Shown: piece after piece, positions 46,825 to 56,795 of the stretch | Layout: each line of letters starts with the position of its first letter | Position numbering within the stretch: position 1 is the stretch's first letter | Assembly: GCA_025354565.1 (NCBI GenBank) | Contig: JANXMQ010000220.1 | Coordinates: 1-64,000 of the forward strand | DNA length: 64,000 bases | Direction: 5' to 3' | From: Akkermansiaceae bacterium | GTDB lineage: Bacteria > Verrucomicrobiota > Verrucomicrobiia > Verrucomicrobiales > Akkermansiaceae | Notes under the pieces: generated by a model | What the model was told of the DNA's origin: nothing | Databases searched by the model: none | What the model saw: only the letters and a program-made list of their open reading frames with translations | Program-made: the position numbers and the translations under genes

Positions 46825-48075
46825 TCATTTGCGTTGATAGACTCGAACGTAGTCAACTTCCATGCAGGTTCCGTCGATGGCGTCGGTGACTTTGCCGGCC
46901 CATGGAATTATCGCCAAACTGAGCCAAATCGGAGCTGGGTGATCGCAAATGGTATTCTTCTCCCGGCGCAGCTCCCGGCCGTTGAAATAGAATATCAGCT
47001 CCTTATCGGTCCATTCGAGACCATAGGTCTGAAAGTCCTTGGCTAGGTTGTAGTTACCTTTTTTCACATCGAATGAAGCCATCACCACCCATTTTGAACC
47101 GTCATACCATGAGACTTCATAATCATCGATCATGCTTTGCCATGAGTTTCCAGAAAGGTAGCCATTGGTGAACTGGACGCAGCCAATTACCCGCTCTTCA
47201 GGAAATTCCAACTCGATCCATTTCTGGCCCTCTTTCTGCGAAGTCCAACGGGTTTCGATTTTTCCATCGGCGACCTTCGTAGCGGTCTCCTGACCCGTCT
47301 TTGCGAATCCACTCGCAGTGATCTTCGCTTCCTTGCAGAAATTGATCAGTTCGGGTAGATCCGTCTCAGGTGATAGAGTATCCGGGTATCCGGCAGGAAT
47401 GACGTTGTAGGCGCGAATCTCACCGATGTGGACGTAGCTTTCGTGCTTCGACGAGAGCCTCAGGCGACGTGTTTTCACTGGAATTTCAAGTTGGATGTTA
47501 ACGTCGGGACGGACACCAAATGAAAAAGTTTTGGACGAACTTGGATGGGTCTTCCTGCCGTTGACTGTGGTGACATCGGTGTGGTTGTGGATGTTCGTAT
47601 TCACCTCATTCGGGAAATGTCCCTCGTTGATGTCGATTTCGAATGTTTTTTTACCTGAAGCAGGCGGGGTGTTGGTCATCAGCCAGAACGAGTTGTTAGT
47701 TCCTTGTGCAGCGGCGTAACGGTAGCGGCATTCGAAGTAACCATATTGAAATCTTTCCTTGGTCCAGATATTGCCGGAGGTCCAGTCATTGCCGCCGCGC
47801 GATTCCTTTTTATTGATGAGTTTCAATGTTCCGTCGGAGACGATCACGTTTTCTCGCCAACGGCTGCAAAGGATGTGGGTGCTGCCGGAATTCTGCGAGA
47901 TCCAGTGCTCGTCGAGCTTGTCATTCGGGTAATCAAACTCGTCGCTCCAAGTGAGTTTCCACTTCGTTGGTCCACCGGGAAGCAGCGATTCCGCAGTGGG
48001 GACTGCGGATGTGATTGGGGTAAGGAATGCTAACAGAATGAGTGCGGCTGCGCCGAAAATGTTAGGTTGTTTCAT
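46825..48075 (-). CDS. GH16 endo-glycanase with an inserted F5/8C-type domain
   Basis: The 416-residue secreted enzyme begins with a signal peptide, then LTWSDEFDYPNDKLDEHW and KTFEIDINEGHFPNEVNTNI, the GH16 ExDxxE catalytic line (E, D, E). Between this and the usual continuation FQTYGLEWTDKELIFYFNG lies an insert of about 140 residues with an F5/8C or discoidin pattern (KVADGKIETRWTSQKEGQKW, IELEFPEERVIGCVQFTNGY). The C-terminal strand MEVDYVRVYQRK is typical of GH16. Substrate could be laminarin or a sulphated algal galactan. Confidence 0.85.
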   Translation of the reverse strand: MKQPNIFGAAALILLAFLTPITSAVPTAESLLPGGPTKWKLTWSDEFDYPNDKLDEHWISQNSGSTHILCSRWRENVIVSDGTLKLINKKESRGGNDWTSGNIWTKERFQYGYFECRYRYAAAQGTNNSFWLMTNTPPASGKKTFEIDINEGHFPNEVNTNIHNHTDVTTVNGRKTHPSSSKTFSFGVRPDVNIQLEIPVKTRRLRLSSKHESYVHIGEIRAYNVIPAGYPDTLSPETDLPELINFCKEAKITASGFAKTGQETATKVADGKIETRWTSQKEGQKWIELEFPEERVIGCVQFTNGYLSGNSWQSMIDDYEVSWYDGSKWVVMASFDVKKGNYNLAKDFQTYGLEWTDKELIFYFNGRELRREKNTICDHPAPIWLSLAIIPWAGKVTDAIDGTCMEVDYVRVYQRK

Positions 48076-48079
48076 TGAA

Positions 48080-48365
48080 TCACGGGGCTGGCGTCACCAC
48101 TAGGCGGGCGAATTTCTCGGCGTCCGGTGCTTGCGGTATGGTTAGGGTAACGGTGTCGAATCCGGTTGGAGTATCCTTTTGGACAGTTACGCCGGGATTG
48201 TTCGCCAAGGCTGTCTCCGGAACCGTGTAGCTGTCCGGCCAGGAAGTCAGGGTGGTGCCGACCTGGATGGCCACTGTGGTACTGCTGTCAATGGAGGTTT
48301 GGGCGCACTGGAAGGTGAAGATCAGTTTGCCGCCGTTAGTTGTCAAGGTGAAGAGTCGGTCCGTG
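48080..48365 (-). pseudogene. C-terminal end of a secreted protein cut off by an IS
   Basis: The frame upstream of 48080 reads DRLFTLTTNGGKLIFTFQCA, then VAIQVGTTLTSWPDSYTVPE and TVTLTIPQAPDAEKFARLVV, a common ending for large secreted Verrucomicrobia proteins (beta-rich domain closing with FARL.V). A stop lies just before the match at the IS boundary, so the 5' part has been lost. Its other half is not visible on the far side of the IS. Confidence 0.6.
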
Positions 48366-49529
48366 CAGGGCTAACTCATTTTGATACAATCCGCACTTGT
48401 GCTAAACAAGTGTTTGATTTACATGGGCCGGATGGCTTGCAAGAAGACCCGTAATGAAGAGTATGCCGGAGGGTTTCCACCCGGCATGGAAGATTAGATG
48501 AGACGACTTCGAACGCTTCGCCAAACTCAAGGAAACCTGGCTGCGCGGCTTCCTTAAACTCCCGCATGGCACCCCCAGTGACGACACCTTCCGCCGCAAC
48601 TTCACCGCTCTCGCCCCCAAGGGCTTCGTTGAATGCTTCACCGCCCACGTCCGCTCCATCCGTCCTGATCTGGCAGACGAACTCATCGCCATCGACGGCA
48701 AAACCGTGCGCCACAGCTTCGACCACGGCGACCCGGAAAGCAGCCTCCACCTCATCAGCGCCTGGGCCGACGGCTGCGGGCTCACCCTCGGTCAATTGTT
48801 AGTCGACGGCAAGACCAACGAAATCACCGCCGTCCCCAAGCTCCTGCGCCAAATCGACGTGAGAGGCACCACCGTCACCCTCGATGCCATGGGCTGTCAG
48901 AAAAAAATCGCCCAGGAAATCCACTTCGCCGGTGCCCACTACCTCCTCGCCCTCAAAGCCAACCACGGCACACTTCATGGCGAAGTCACCGCCCTCTTCG
49001 CCGATCCCGAAGCCCTCGATTACGGCAAAGCCAAAGGCAACCAAGTCCGCCACCACGATCCCGGTCCGGAAAAATCCCACGGTCGCATCGAGCAGCGCGT
49101 CGTCAAGGTCACCGACTACCTCGACTGGTTCGAGCCCGAGGAGCGCAAACATTGGTTAGGTCTGCGCAGCCTTGTCGAGATCACCAGCACGCGCCAGCAC
49201 AAGGGCGAAACGAGCACCGAGAAACGCTACTACCTCACCAGCCACGCGCCGGAAGCCGAGCTGCTAGGCGGACTGGTCCGCCGTCACTGGGGCATCCGAG
49301 AACCGCTGCCACTGGGTCCTGGATATGACCTTTGACGAAGACGACTGCCGCGTCCGCAAAGGCCACGCCGCCCAAAACCTAGCCCTGCTGCGCAAACTCA
49401 CCCTCAACCTTCTATGTCACGATCAAAGCATCAAAGACACCATGCGCGGTAAACGCATCCGCGCCGCGCTGTACGAAAAAACCCTCGAAACCCTCCTGAA
49501 ACTCAACATTTCAAAATGAGGTAGCCCTA
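48366..49529 (+). mobile_element. Degenerate ISAs1-family insertion sequence
   Basis: Terminal inverted repeats CAGGGCTAACTCATTTTGA (48366-48384) and TCAAAATGAGGTAGCCCTA (49511-49529) match at 17 of 19 positions and bound a broken ISAs1-type transposase. The CAGGG/CCCT(A) ends fit the family. I see no target-site duplication at the edges, so rearrangement may have removed one flank. The element is shorter (1164 bp) than I expect, with the transposase N terminus missing. Confidence 0.8.
48508..49519 (+). pseudogene. ISAs1 transposase, N-truncated and frameshifted
   Basis: Translation from 48508 gives DDFERFAKLKETWLRGFLKL, DDTFRRNF, ELIAIDGKTVRHSFDHGD, LDAMGCQKKIAQ and ALKANHGTLHGEV, matching ISAs1-type transposases. 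The first 45-50 residues are absent, and a stop precedes the match. An extra C at 49296-49297 turns HWGIENR... into [12 protein letters not shown] and a stop at 49335. The correct frame resumes as [20 protein letters not shown] to 49519. The protein cannot be made whole. Confidence 0.85.
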
Positions 49530-49606
49530 CGGAAAGATCCGAGGATATACACGCGCCCCCAAGGCCGTATCCGGACGTTGATTTTGCCAATTTTAACCCA
49601 CTCGAA

Positions 49607-50566
49607 ATGATTACGCTCCGCATCGCCGCAGCTATTTTACTTTCCGGGCTGCTTTCCATCGCGGCCCCCCCGGAGCGGAAATTCGACCGATTCCCAAGTT
49701 TCCACGATCCCTCGACGCCGATCCGCGAAGGCACCCTGTGGGTCGTCTTCGCAACCGGCAACGGCATCCTCACTCGCTACTCGCAGGATTTGAAAACCTG
49801 GACCGAGGGCGAGCCGGTCTTCAAGAAGTTTCCCGCATGGCATCAGGAAATCGTTCCAAGCCAAAAAGGCCACCTTTGGGCACCCGATGTCATCCGGGTT
49901 GGCGATCGTTTTCTGCTTTATTATTCCGTCTCCGGTTGGGGAAAAAAAGTGTCCGCCATCGGTCTCGCCAGCAGCCCCTCGCTCGATCCGAAAAACCACG
50001 ACTCTCAGTGGAAGGACGAGGGTATCGTCATCCGCTCCGACGAGAAATCGCCATTCAACGCGATCGACCCACAGTTGTTAGCCGACACCGACGGCAGCTT
50101 GTGGATGGTCTTTGGCTCGTTCTGGACCGGCATCCAACTCATCGAGCTGGACCCAAAGACCGGCCTCCGCAAAGGCGACAAAATCCAACAACTCGCGTGG
50201 CACGAAACGATTGAGGCCGCATCCCTGCTCAAGCACGAAGGCTATTACTATCTGTTTGTGAACTGGGGCCTCTGCTGCCGCGGCGTGAACAGCACCTACG
50301 AGATCCGCGTCGGTCGCAGCAAGAAGATCACCGGCCCTTACCTTGATGCCTCGGGCGACGATCTAGCCACCGGCGGCGGCACGGTTTTCCTCAAGTCCGA
50401 GGGCGACCGCATCGGTCCCGGGCAAGCCTCGTTCATCGAGGAAAAGGGCGACACCCGCATGTTTTTTCACTACTATGACCGCGCACGCGGCGGCTCGCCG
50501 ACCCTTGGCAACGTCACGCTCAAGTGGTCCGACGGCAGTTGGCCTGAGGTGGTCAATTCACCCTAA
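49607..50566 (+). CDS. GH43 arabinan endo-1,5-alpha-L-arabinosidase
   Basis: A 319-residue secreted GH43 enzyme. The catalytic residues are visible: aspartate in FHDPS, the pKa-modulating aspartate in NAIDPQLLADTDGSLWMVFG and glutamate in IEAASLLKHEGYYYLFVNWG. HLWAPDVIRVGDRFLLYYSV and GLCCRGVNSTYEIRVGRSK are typical of the endo-arabinanase subgroup. A signal peptide (AAAILLSGLLSIAA) leads it to the periplasm or outside. It starts 77 bp after the IS end. Confidence 0.88.
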   Translation: MITLRIAAAILLSGLLSIAAPPERKFDRFPSFHDPSTPIREGTLWVVFATGNGILTRYSQDLKTWTEGEPVFKKFPAWHQEIVPSQKGHLWAPDVIRVGDRFLLYYSVSGWGKKVSAIGLASSPSLDPKNHDSQWKDEGIVIRSDEKSPFNAIDPQLLADTDGSLWMVFGSFWTGIQLIELDPKTGLRKGDKIQQLAWHETIEAASLLKHEGYYYLFVNWGLCCRGVNSTYEIRVGRSKKITGPYLDASGDDLATGGGTVFLKSEGDRIGPGQASFIEEKGDTRMFFHYYDRARGGSPTLGNVTLKWSDGSWPEVVNSP

Positions 50567-50617
50567 ATTCACAAAACTTTCATCGCCTTCCTACACACTC
50601 TCGGTTAGGATTGCACC

Positions 50618-52951
50618 ATGCGCTTGTCAATTTGCTTCTTCGCTATCCTCGCCTGCCAATCCGCCAGCGCGGAAAGCGCGGACTACGCCGCGGAATTCCA
50701 GGCTGCCCGCAGTGTTGAGAAGTCCGATCCCCAAAAATTCGTGGAGGGAATGCTGCGGAGTTTCCACCACGCAGCGGACGCCGGCAGTCACGAATACACC
50801 TCGGTCGCCGGCCTCAACGCCTGCAGCGGGATTTACCATCAGGGAAAAACCGTTGAGGCCGGCAAGCTCGCCCGCGATGTTCTAACCGCTATGGACCCGC
50901 TGAAGGACGATTTTCCGGAAAGCACTATCCTGCGTCGCGTGCAGATTTTCGGCTACCTGGAGCGCGGACTGTTTGCGGAAGGAAAAACCGGCGCGGCCTG
51001 GCAAGCCAACCGGGCGGCGGCGGAAACATTGCGCGGCAAAAAAATGGCCGCGAACTCAGATGGTCCGGCGATCACCCTGGCAGACCTCGACCACTTGAGC
51101 CCCGAGCTTTTCAGCTTCGGATTGCGTGTCATCGAGCGCGAGGCGGCCTTGCTCGACGTCGCCGGCCGTTCCATTGAGGCCCGCACGCTGCTAGACTCCA
51201 CCGCCACCCATCTCGGCAAGGATTGGCTGAGTCGATTAGAGCCAACCCAACGTTTCTACGCATTCAAGCTTCTCGCCGCCCGCGCGCAACTGATGGATTT
51301 TCTCGGCTACGAAAACGAGGCCATCCAAGCCGAGCAGGAACTGGCCAACAGCCTCGGGGGCGATAAAACCTTGAGGAATTCCCACCTCACATTACGCATC
51401 AATTTGCTCCGCAATCTCTCACAGTGGACCGGTCCCTCGCAGGAAATCCTCGACGAGGCGCGCGCCATCGCCGCCGAATTGAATACCCAGGGCATCGACA
51501 ACAACGTGAACGGATTGCTTGCCAAAATGGAGTTCGACCTTGAGGAGTCGCGGCAGCCGGTGGAAATGCTCCGGCAGAGCGCCCTGAAACGCCGGGGCGT
51601 CGGCGATGCTTACGAAGCGTTTCATTCTGACCGCGACAACCTCGCCCTGCGTGTAAAATTAGGCGACCCAAACCTCGACGCCGATTTCGGCGCACTGCTC
51701 AGAACGCTCCGTGCGCATGGTCACAAAAGCGGCGAACCCACTCTCTATCGGATGTATGGCGACTACCTTCTCGGGCAAAAGCGGCCGGCTGAAGCGATCG
51801 GGATGTATGCCGAATGCCTGCGGATGACCCGTGGCTTTGGCTGGTTCCTCCATGAACCGAAGATCCTCGGGCTACTGATAGACGCGCGCATCGCTGGCGG
51901 CGATCTCGATGGTGCCCGTGCCACCTTGGCGGAACTCGTGCAATGGCTAGAAAAGCATTCTGACGCGCCCGCCACCCGCCGCGCCGGGGCCCAAGCGATC
52001 CGCGCCATAGCCCTCGCGCAACTCGGAGATGAAACAGGCGCGCGCGAGGCATTCCGGCGGGCGCGTGAAATCGGGCGCGACCTTCCCGCCTATCAGCAGC
52101 GCGCTTACACCGAGAAATATGAGGAACTCGTCATCCAAGAAATACCCAAAGCCCCCTCCGCCGTTGCGAGCGTCAGCCCTCCCCAATTGCGCGTGCAACC
52201 GCTGGAGATTGTCGGAATCGCCGAGCCCGGTAAAACGGCGCACACCCGTTTTAGCGTTTTCAATCCCACCGCCTGCGGCATCCTCGGCCACTTCCTGCTA
52301 ACAGGACCGGGTGCGGCTGCAGGAAAATCCAACAGCATTTTATTCCTCGCCGGCCAGCCATCTATCAGCCTTCGCCAGCCATGGACCGTCGCGGCTGGCA
52401 GCGAGGCGCAAATCGAAGTCGCCCTCGCCGCCGACACAGCAATCAACTCGGCGAAAGTCACAGTCGCGTGGGAAAACGAAGGCCAGCCACCCGGACCCGC
52501 CGCGAGCTGGGACGTTTCGTGGGACCCTGCCGCAAGCCGCAGCATCGTTCTCGATGCAAGCCGCTTGGAAGCGAACCCCTACCGCTCCGTCGCCCTGTTT
52601 CACGAACTCGCCATCCCCATCGGAGAAACGGACGGAATCGCCTTCCGCCTGCGTTCGTCCGTTCCGCTGCGCTTTGAATACCTGGATGCACACACCCACC
52701 AACTGGTGGCCATCGACGCCAACGGCAATGGCGATTTCAACGATGCCGGCGATCTGCACGTCCGCGGGCCGGATGGCGTGACTGCCGCGATATTCCCAAT
52801 CGCCGCCGGAGCGCGAACCCTAACGGCCGAGGTGCGGATTTTTTCACCCGACGGCCTTCCCCTGTTAGCCACGGGCGTCCCCCTCGTGCTGGAAGCCGAA
52901 GTCTATCGGGACGGTAACTGGACCAAGGAAGCGGAAGACACGTTGAAATGA
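50618..52951 (+). CDS. Large secreted TPR-containing protein of unknown function
   Basis: A 777-residue protein with a signal peptide (MRLSICFFAILACQSASAES), helical TPR-like repeats to about residue 510 (YADYLLGQKRPAEAIGMYAE, then LDGARATLAELVQWLEKHSD), and beta-rich domains to the end (PLEIVGIAEPGKTAHTRFSV, LRSSVPLRFEYLDAHTHQLV). The middle beta domain resembles the Ig-like ASH/DUF1573 type. No enzyme motif is seen. Protein scaffolding at the envelope is likely. Confidence 0.75.
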   Translation: MRLSICFFAILACQSASAESADYAAEFQAARSVEKSDPQKFVEGMLRSFHHAADAGSHEYTSVAGLNACSGIYHQGKTVEAGKLARDVLTAMDPLKDDFPESTILRRVQIFGYLERGLFAEGKTGAAWQANRAAAETLRGKKMAANSDGPAITLADLDHLSPELFSFGLRVIEREAALLDVAGRSIEARTLLDSTATHLGKDWLSRLEPTQRFYAFKLLAARAQLMDFLGYENEAIQAEQELANSLGGDKTLRNSHLTLRINLLRNLSQWTGPSQEILDEARAIAAELNTQGIDNNVNGLLAKMEFDLEESRQPVEMLRQSALKRRGVGDAYEAFHSDRDNLALRVKLGDPNLDADFGALLRTLRAHGHKSGEPTLYRMYGDYLLGQKRPAEAIGMYAECLRMTRGFGWFLHEPKILGLLIDARIAGGDLDGARATLAELVQWLEKHSDAPATRRAGAQAIRAIALAQLGDETGAREAFRRAREIGRDLPAYQQRAYTEKYEELVIQEIPKAPSAVASVSPPQLRVQPLEIVGIAEPGKTAHTRFSVFNPTACGILGHFLLTGPGAAAGKSNSILFLAGQPSISLRQPWTVAAGSEAQIEVALAADTAINSAKVTVAWENEGQPPGPAASWDVSWDPAASRSIVLDASRLEANPYRSVALFHELAIPIGETDGIAFRLRSSVPLRFEYLDAHTHQLVAIDANGNGDFNDAGDLHVRGPDGVTAAIFPIAAGARTLTAEVRIFSPDGLPLLATGVPLVLEAEVYRDGNWTKEAEDTLK

Positions 52952-53048
52952 TCAAGCGAGAGATGGGGCAAAGTGCAAATCTTGATAGAATGCACCTCCT
53001 TGTCGCACCAACGAACAGGGTCGTGGAAGAGTTCCTTGGTTCGCATTT

Positions 53049-53372
53049 TCACTTGATGAATCCGTTGTGGTTCATGAATTACCAGATGCGCCCCATCCAG
53101 GTATAACTTCCCGTGCCCGGAGCGGCGGCCCTTTGGAAGCAGTGACCACGTCCGACCAACGTGTGGAGATCGGACTGGATTCCCATCCGGCGAAGCTGCT
53201 CCCAGCACTTCACGGAATTCATCGCGGCCCAGCCGTCTGCGTCGCCATGGATGAACAACATCGGACAAGTTGCAAGGTCGAACGAGACAACAGTGTCCAA
53301 TTTGTGAGCAAAGAATCGCCTGATACTTCGCTCTGAAGCTACCCAGCGGGTCTTTGGCGGGCTTTGCTTCAC
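53049..53372 (-). pseudogene. C-terminal remnant of an alpha/beta hydrolase
   Basis: The frame reads CPMLFIHGDADGWAAMNSVK, CWEQLRRMGIQSDLHTLVGR, GHCFQRAAAPGTGSYTWMGR, the end of a BD-FAE/prolyl-oligopeptidase type esterase with the catalytic aspartate (GDAD) and histidine (RGHCF). A TAA at 53079 replaces the glutamate codon expected in GRIWEF; the same frame continues FMNHNGFIK to TGA at 53049. Sequence 5' of the match is unrelated. The nucleophile-bearing half is gone. Confidence 0.7.
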
Positions 53373-53498
53373 CAGATCGGCTTCTTCGCCGTGAAGGGAT
53401 CAACTACGAAATACCTCACTCCAAACGCATAATACACTTGCTTAGATGTCTGTTAGATTTGGAAAAATTTATGCCCATCAGCCTTCAATGCAAATCCA

Positions 53499-53730
53499 CT
53501 ATCGGTATCGAATTTTTAAAACCTCTTGCTCACTGATCAGCGCCATGCAGGCATTGGCACGGGCAGTGGCTTGTGCGCTCTGCGTTGATGAACTGCGCTG
53601 GCTGATGCTGCTCAAGGTTAGTAGTCCGATTGCAATAACCGTTACTAAAACTAACAGCGAGAGCGTGACCACGAGCGCAAAGCCTTTATTTCCACAAAGC
53701 GGTGAGGCGAAAATCCCGCACGATCCATGA
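53499..53730 (-). pseudogene. N-terminal fragment of a type IV pilin-like protein
   Basis: The frame contains GNKGFALVVTLSLLVLVTVI, then AIGLLTLSSISQRSSSTQSA, the prepilin signature (cleavage before F) and the opening typical of large pilin-like proteins of the Verrucomicrobia/Chthoniobacter cassette type. In intact proteins a run like RMALM..GELQ follows. Here it is ACMALI and then unrelated EVLKIRYR and a stop. About 40 residues remain. Confidence 0.65.
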
Positions 53731-54027
53731 ATGTGAACGAAGTGGCCCGGCAGTCGGGGATTTGCCGACGGACCCTTGAGTTGCGGTTTCAAAGGCTGCT
53801 AGGCTGTTCGCCCGCATCTGAGATCCGGCGGGTGAGAATTGCCCACGCGATCGACCTGCTCCAACGCACCAATCTCTCCGTGACGACCGTGGGCCGAGTG
53901 ATCCGGCTTTAGCAGTTCCGAATACATGGCCTCGGTGTTCAGAACCCAACTAGCGACCACGCCACTTCATTATCGCAACCAGTCCCATTCAAACGCGCCG
54001 AAGCAGGCAATACCCACGCAGCATTGA
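53727..54027 (+). pseudogene. AraC/XylS-type DNA-binding domain, frameshifted
   Basis: MNVNEVARQSGICRRTLELRFQ...RVRIAHAIDLLQRTNLSVTTV is the C-terminal AraC HTH pair. A single inserted A near 53904 sends the frame to TAG; removing it restores VSGFSSSEYMASVFRTQLAT, then TPLHYRNQSHS to TGA at 54027, exactly the expected second HTH. The sensor domain upstream is missing, the DNA there being the pilin fragment on the other strand. Confidence 0.75.
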
Positions 54028-54245
54028 GATCGTGCTGCATGAGGTATCGCCACAGCGGCCATTGCCATCCAATTCGCCCCCTAACCGCCACGTTTGCTCA
54101 CCCATGGGGACGGTAATCTTCATGGCTGTTGACGACGAGGTGGACGCAGGTATCAGAAAGGGGAAAATATGGGTAACTCAAATGTTCCAAAAAAGAGCTT
54201 TCTATCAAAAACCACTCCTGTCATGTGGAACACAGTCAATTGACT

Positions 54246-54476
54246 ATGAAAACCCACACGCCCATCGAGAGTTCAAATCGATTTAACGGTAATCTGCGCC
54301 ATTACCATCGTAAATCTGCTGGTCACATACGGACTTGGGACGACTGGGTGGAGGGCGGAGCAGGCGATGCGCTGAAGGCTGACAAAAAGAAGAAATGGCT
54401 CAAATTCCTCGCATACGCTGCGGGTGCAGTCCTGCTTTTTGCGATCATTACCGGCGTGATTTTCGCGTTTTACTGA
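54246..54476 (+). CDS. Small single-pass membrane protein
   Basis: The ATG at 54246 gives 76 residues: a soluble basic N terminus (NRFNGNLRHYHRKSAGHIRT, then WDDWVEGGAGDALKADKKKK) and a C-terminal helix (AYAAGAVLLFAIITGVIFAF). Tail-anchor topology is likely. The codon usage and composition look native. No family is recognised. The stretch 54028-54245 upstream holds no gene I can support. Confidence 0.55.
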   Translation: MKTHTPIESSNRFNGNLRHYHRKSAGHIRTWDDWVEGGAGDALKADKKKKWLKFLAYAAGAVLLFAIITGVIFAFY

Positions 54477-54588
54477 GGCGGTGAGCGGTCGCGGCTGCTT
54501 TCTCGGCCTGTCGCGCATGTGGCTTTGACATTCGGATGCGCCATGCTCAGGTTTCCCGCCCGTCGCCAATCCCGACGGAACTTCAATC

Positions 54589-56013
<1,425 letters not shown>

Positions 56014-56038
56014 TTTCAAAATTCAAATTCCTAACACC

Positions 56039-56641
56039 ATGGCACTCGATCCTGTTCCTTTCGTCACCGGCCGCGCCGTCTTCATCCCCGGCGCGGATAT
56101 TGATACCGACCGCATCATCCCGGCGCGTTTCATGAAATGCGTCACCTTCGATGGTCTCGGAGAATTCGCGTTTTACGACGTGCGCTTCAATTCCGAAACC
56201 GGCGAAAAAACCAATCATCCGCTCAACGATCCCCGTTTTTCCGGCGCATCGATCCTCGTCGCTGGCGAGAATTTCGGTTGCGGCTCGTCCCGTGAGCACG
56301 CCCCGCAATCGCTGCGGAAATATGGCTTCAACGGCTGCATCGCCGAGTCCTTCGCGGAAATTTTCTATGGCAATTCCACCACGCTCGCCATGCCTTGCGT
56401 GATGGCCAGCGCCGCCGACATCGTCGCGATTCGCGATGCGGTGGAAGCGGATCCAACAGTGGAAATCACCATCGATGTGAAAGCGCTCAAGGTCACCACT
56501 TCCAGCGGCCTCGACATCCCGGTCACCATGCCCGACTCCGCCCGCGAAGCCCTGCTTTCTGGCCGCTGGGACCCGATCCAAGAGCTGCTAGATAACGAGC
56601 GAGCCATCGAAGCCAAAGCGGTCGAGTTGCACTACGTTTGA
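56039..56641 (+). CDS. leuD: 3-isopropylmalate dehydratase small subunit
   Basis: A 200-residue swivel-domain subunit: GRAVFIPGADIDTDRIIPAR at the N terminus and ILVAGENFGCGSSREHAPQS, the substrate-binding signature, then GCIAESFAEIFYGNSTTLAM. The ATG at 56039 is used; an in-frame opening at 55967 would lie in leuC. LeuC and LeuD act together in leucine synthesis. Confidence 0.96.
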   Translation: MALDPVPFVTGRAVFIPGADIDTDRIIPARFMKCVTFDGLGEFAFYDVRFNSETGEKTNHPLNDPRFSGASILVAGENFGCGSSREHAPQSLRKYGFNGCIAESFAEIFYGNSTTLAMPCVMASAADIVAIRDAVEADPTVEITIDVKALKVTTSSGLDIPVTMPDSAREALLSGRWDPIQELLDNERAIEAKAVELHYV

Positions 56642-56659
56642 AAATCGACGTTGCGATAC

Positions 56660-56781
56660 TGACATGCGTTAAGGTTTGTGGAATCGTGGCGGTGGTTTTC
56701 AACTGCCTTGGCGTTTTCGTGATTGGGCATGGCGGTTGAAAACCCCCGCCACGGCCCATTCACAAATTCTGATGCACGTCA
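56660..56781. repeat. Large imperfect inverted repeat between convergent genes
   Basis: The 23-bp arms at 56685-56707 and 56731-56753 (GTGGCGG.GGTTTTCAAC against GTTGAAAACC.CCGCCAC) differ at two positions. Outside them TTTGTG (56675) pairs with CACAAA (56761), and TGACATGCGT (56660) nearly pairs with ATGCACGTCA (56772). The result is a 122-bp nested hairpin that could terminate both leuD and the GH2 gene or be a small non-autonomous mobile element. Confidence 0.75.
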
Positions 56782-56795
56782 GGATCTACCCCGGC

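Noticed and set aside
48706-49335. 209-aa frame as an intact transposase
   Set aside because: It lacks the N-terminal part and its last residues are out of frame relative to ISAs1 transposases because of an extra C at 49296.
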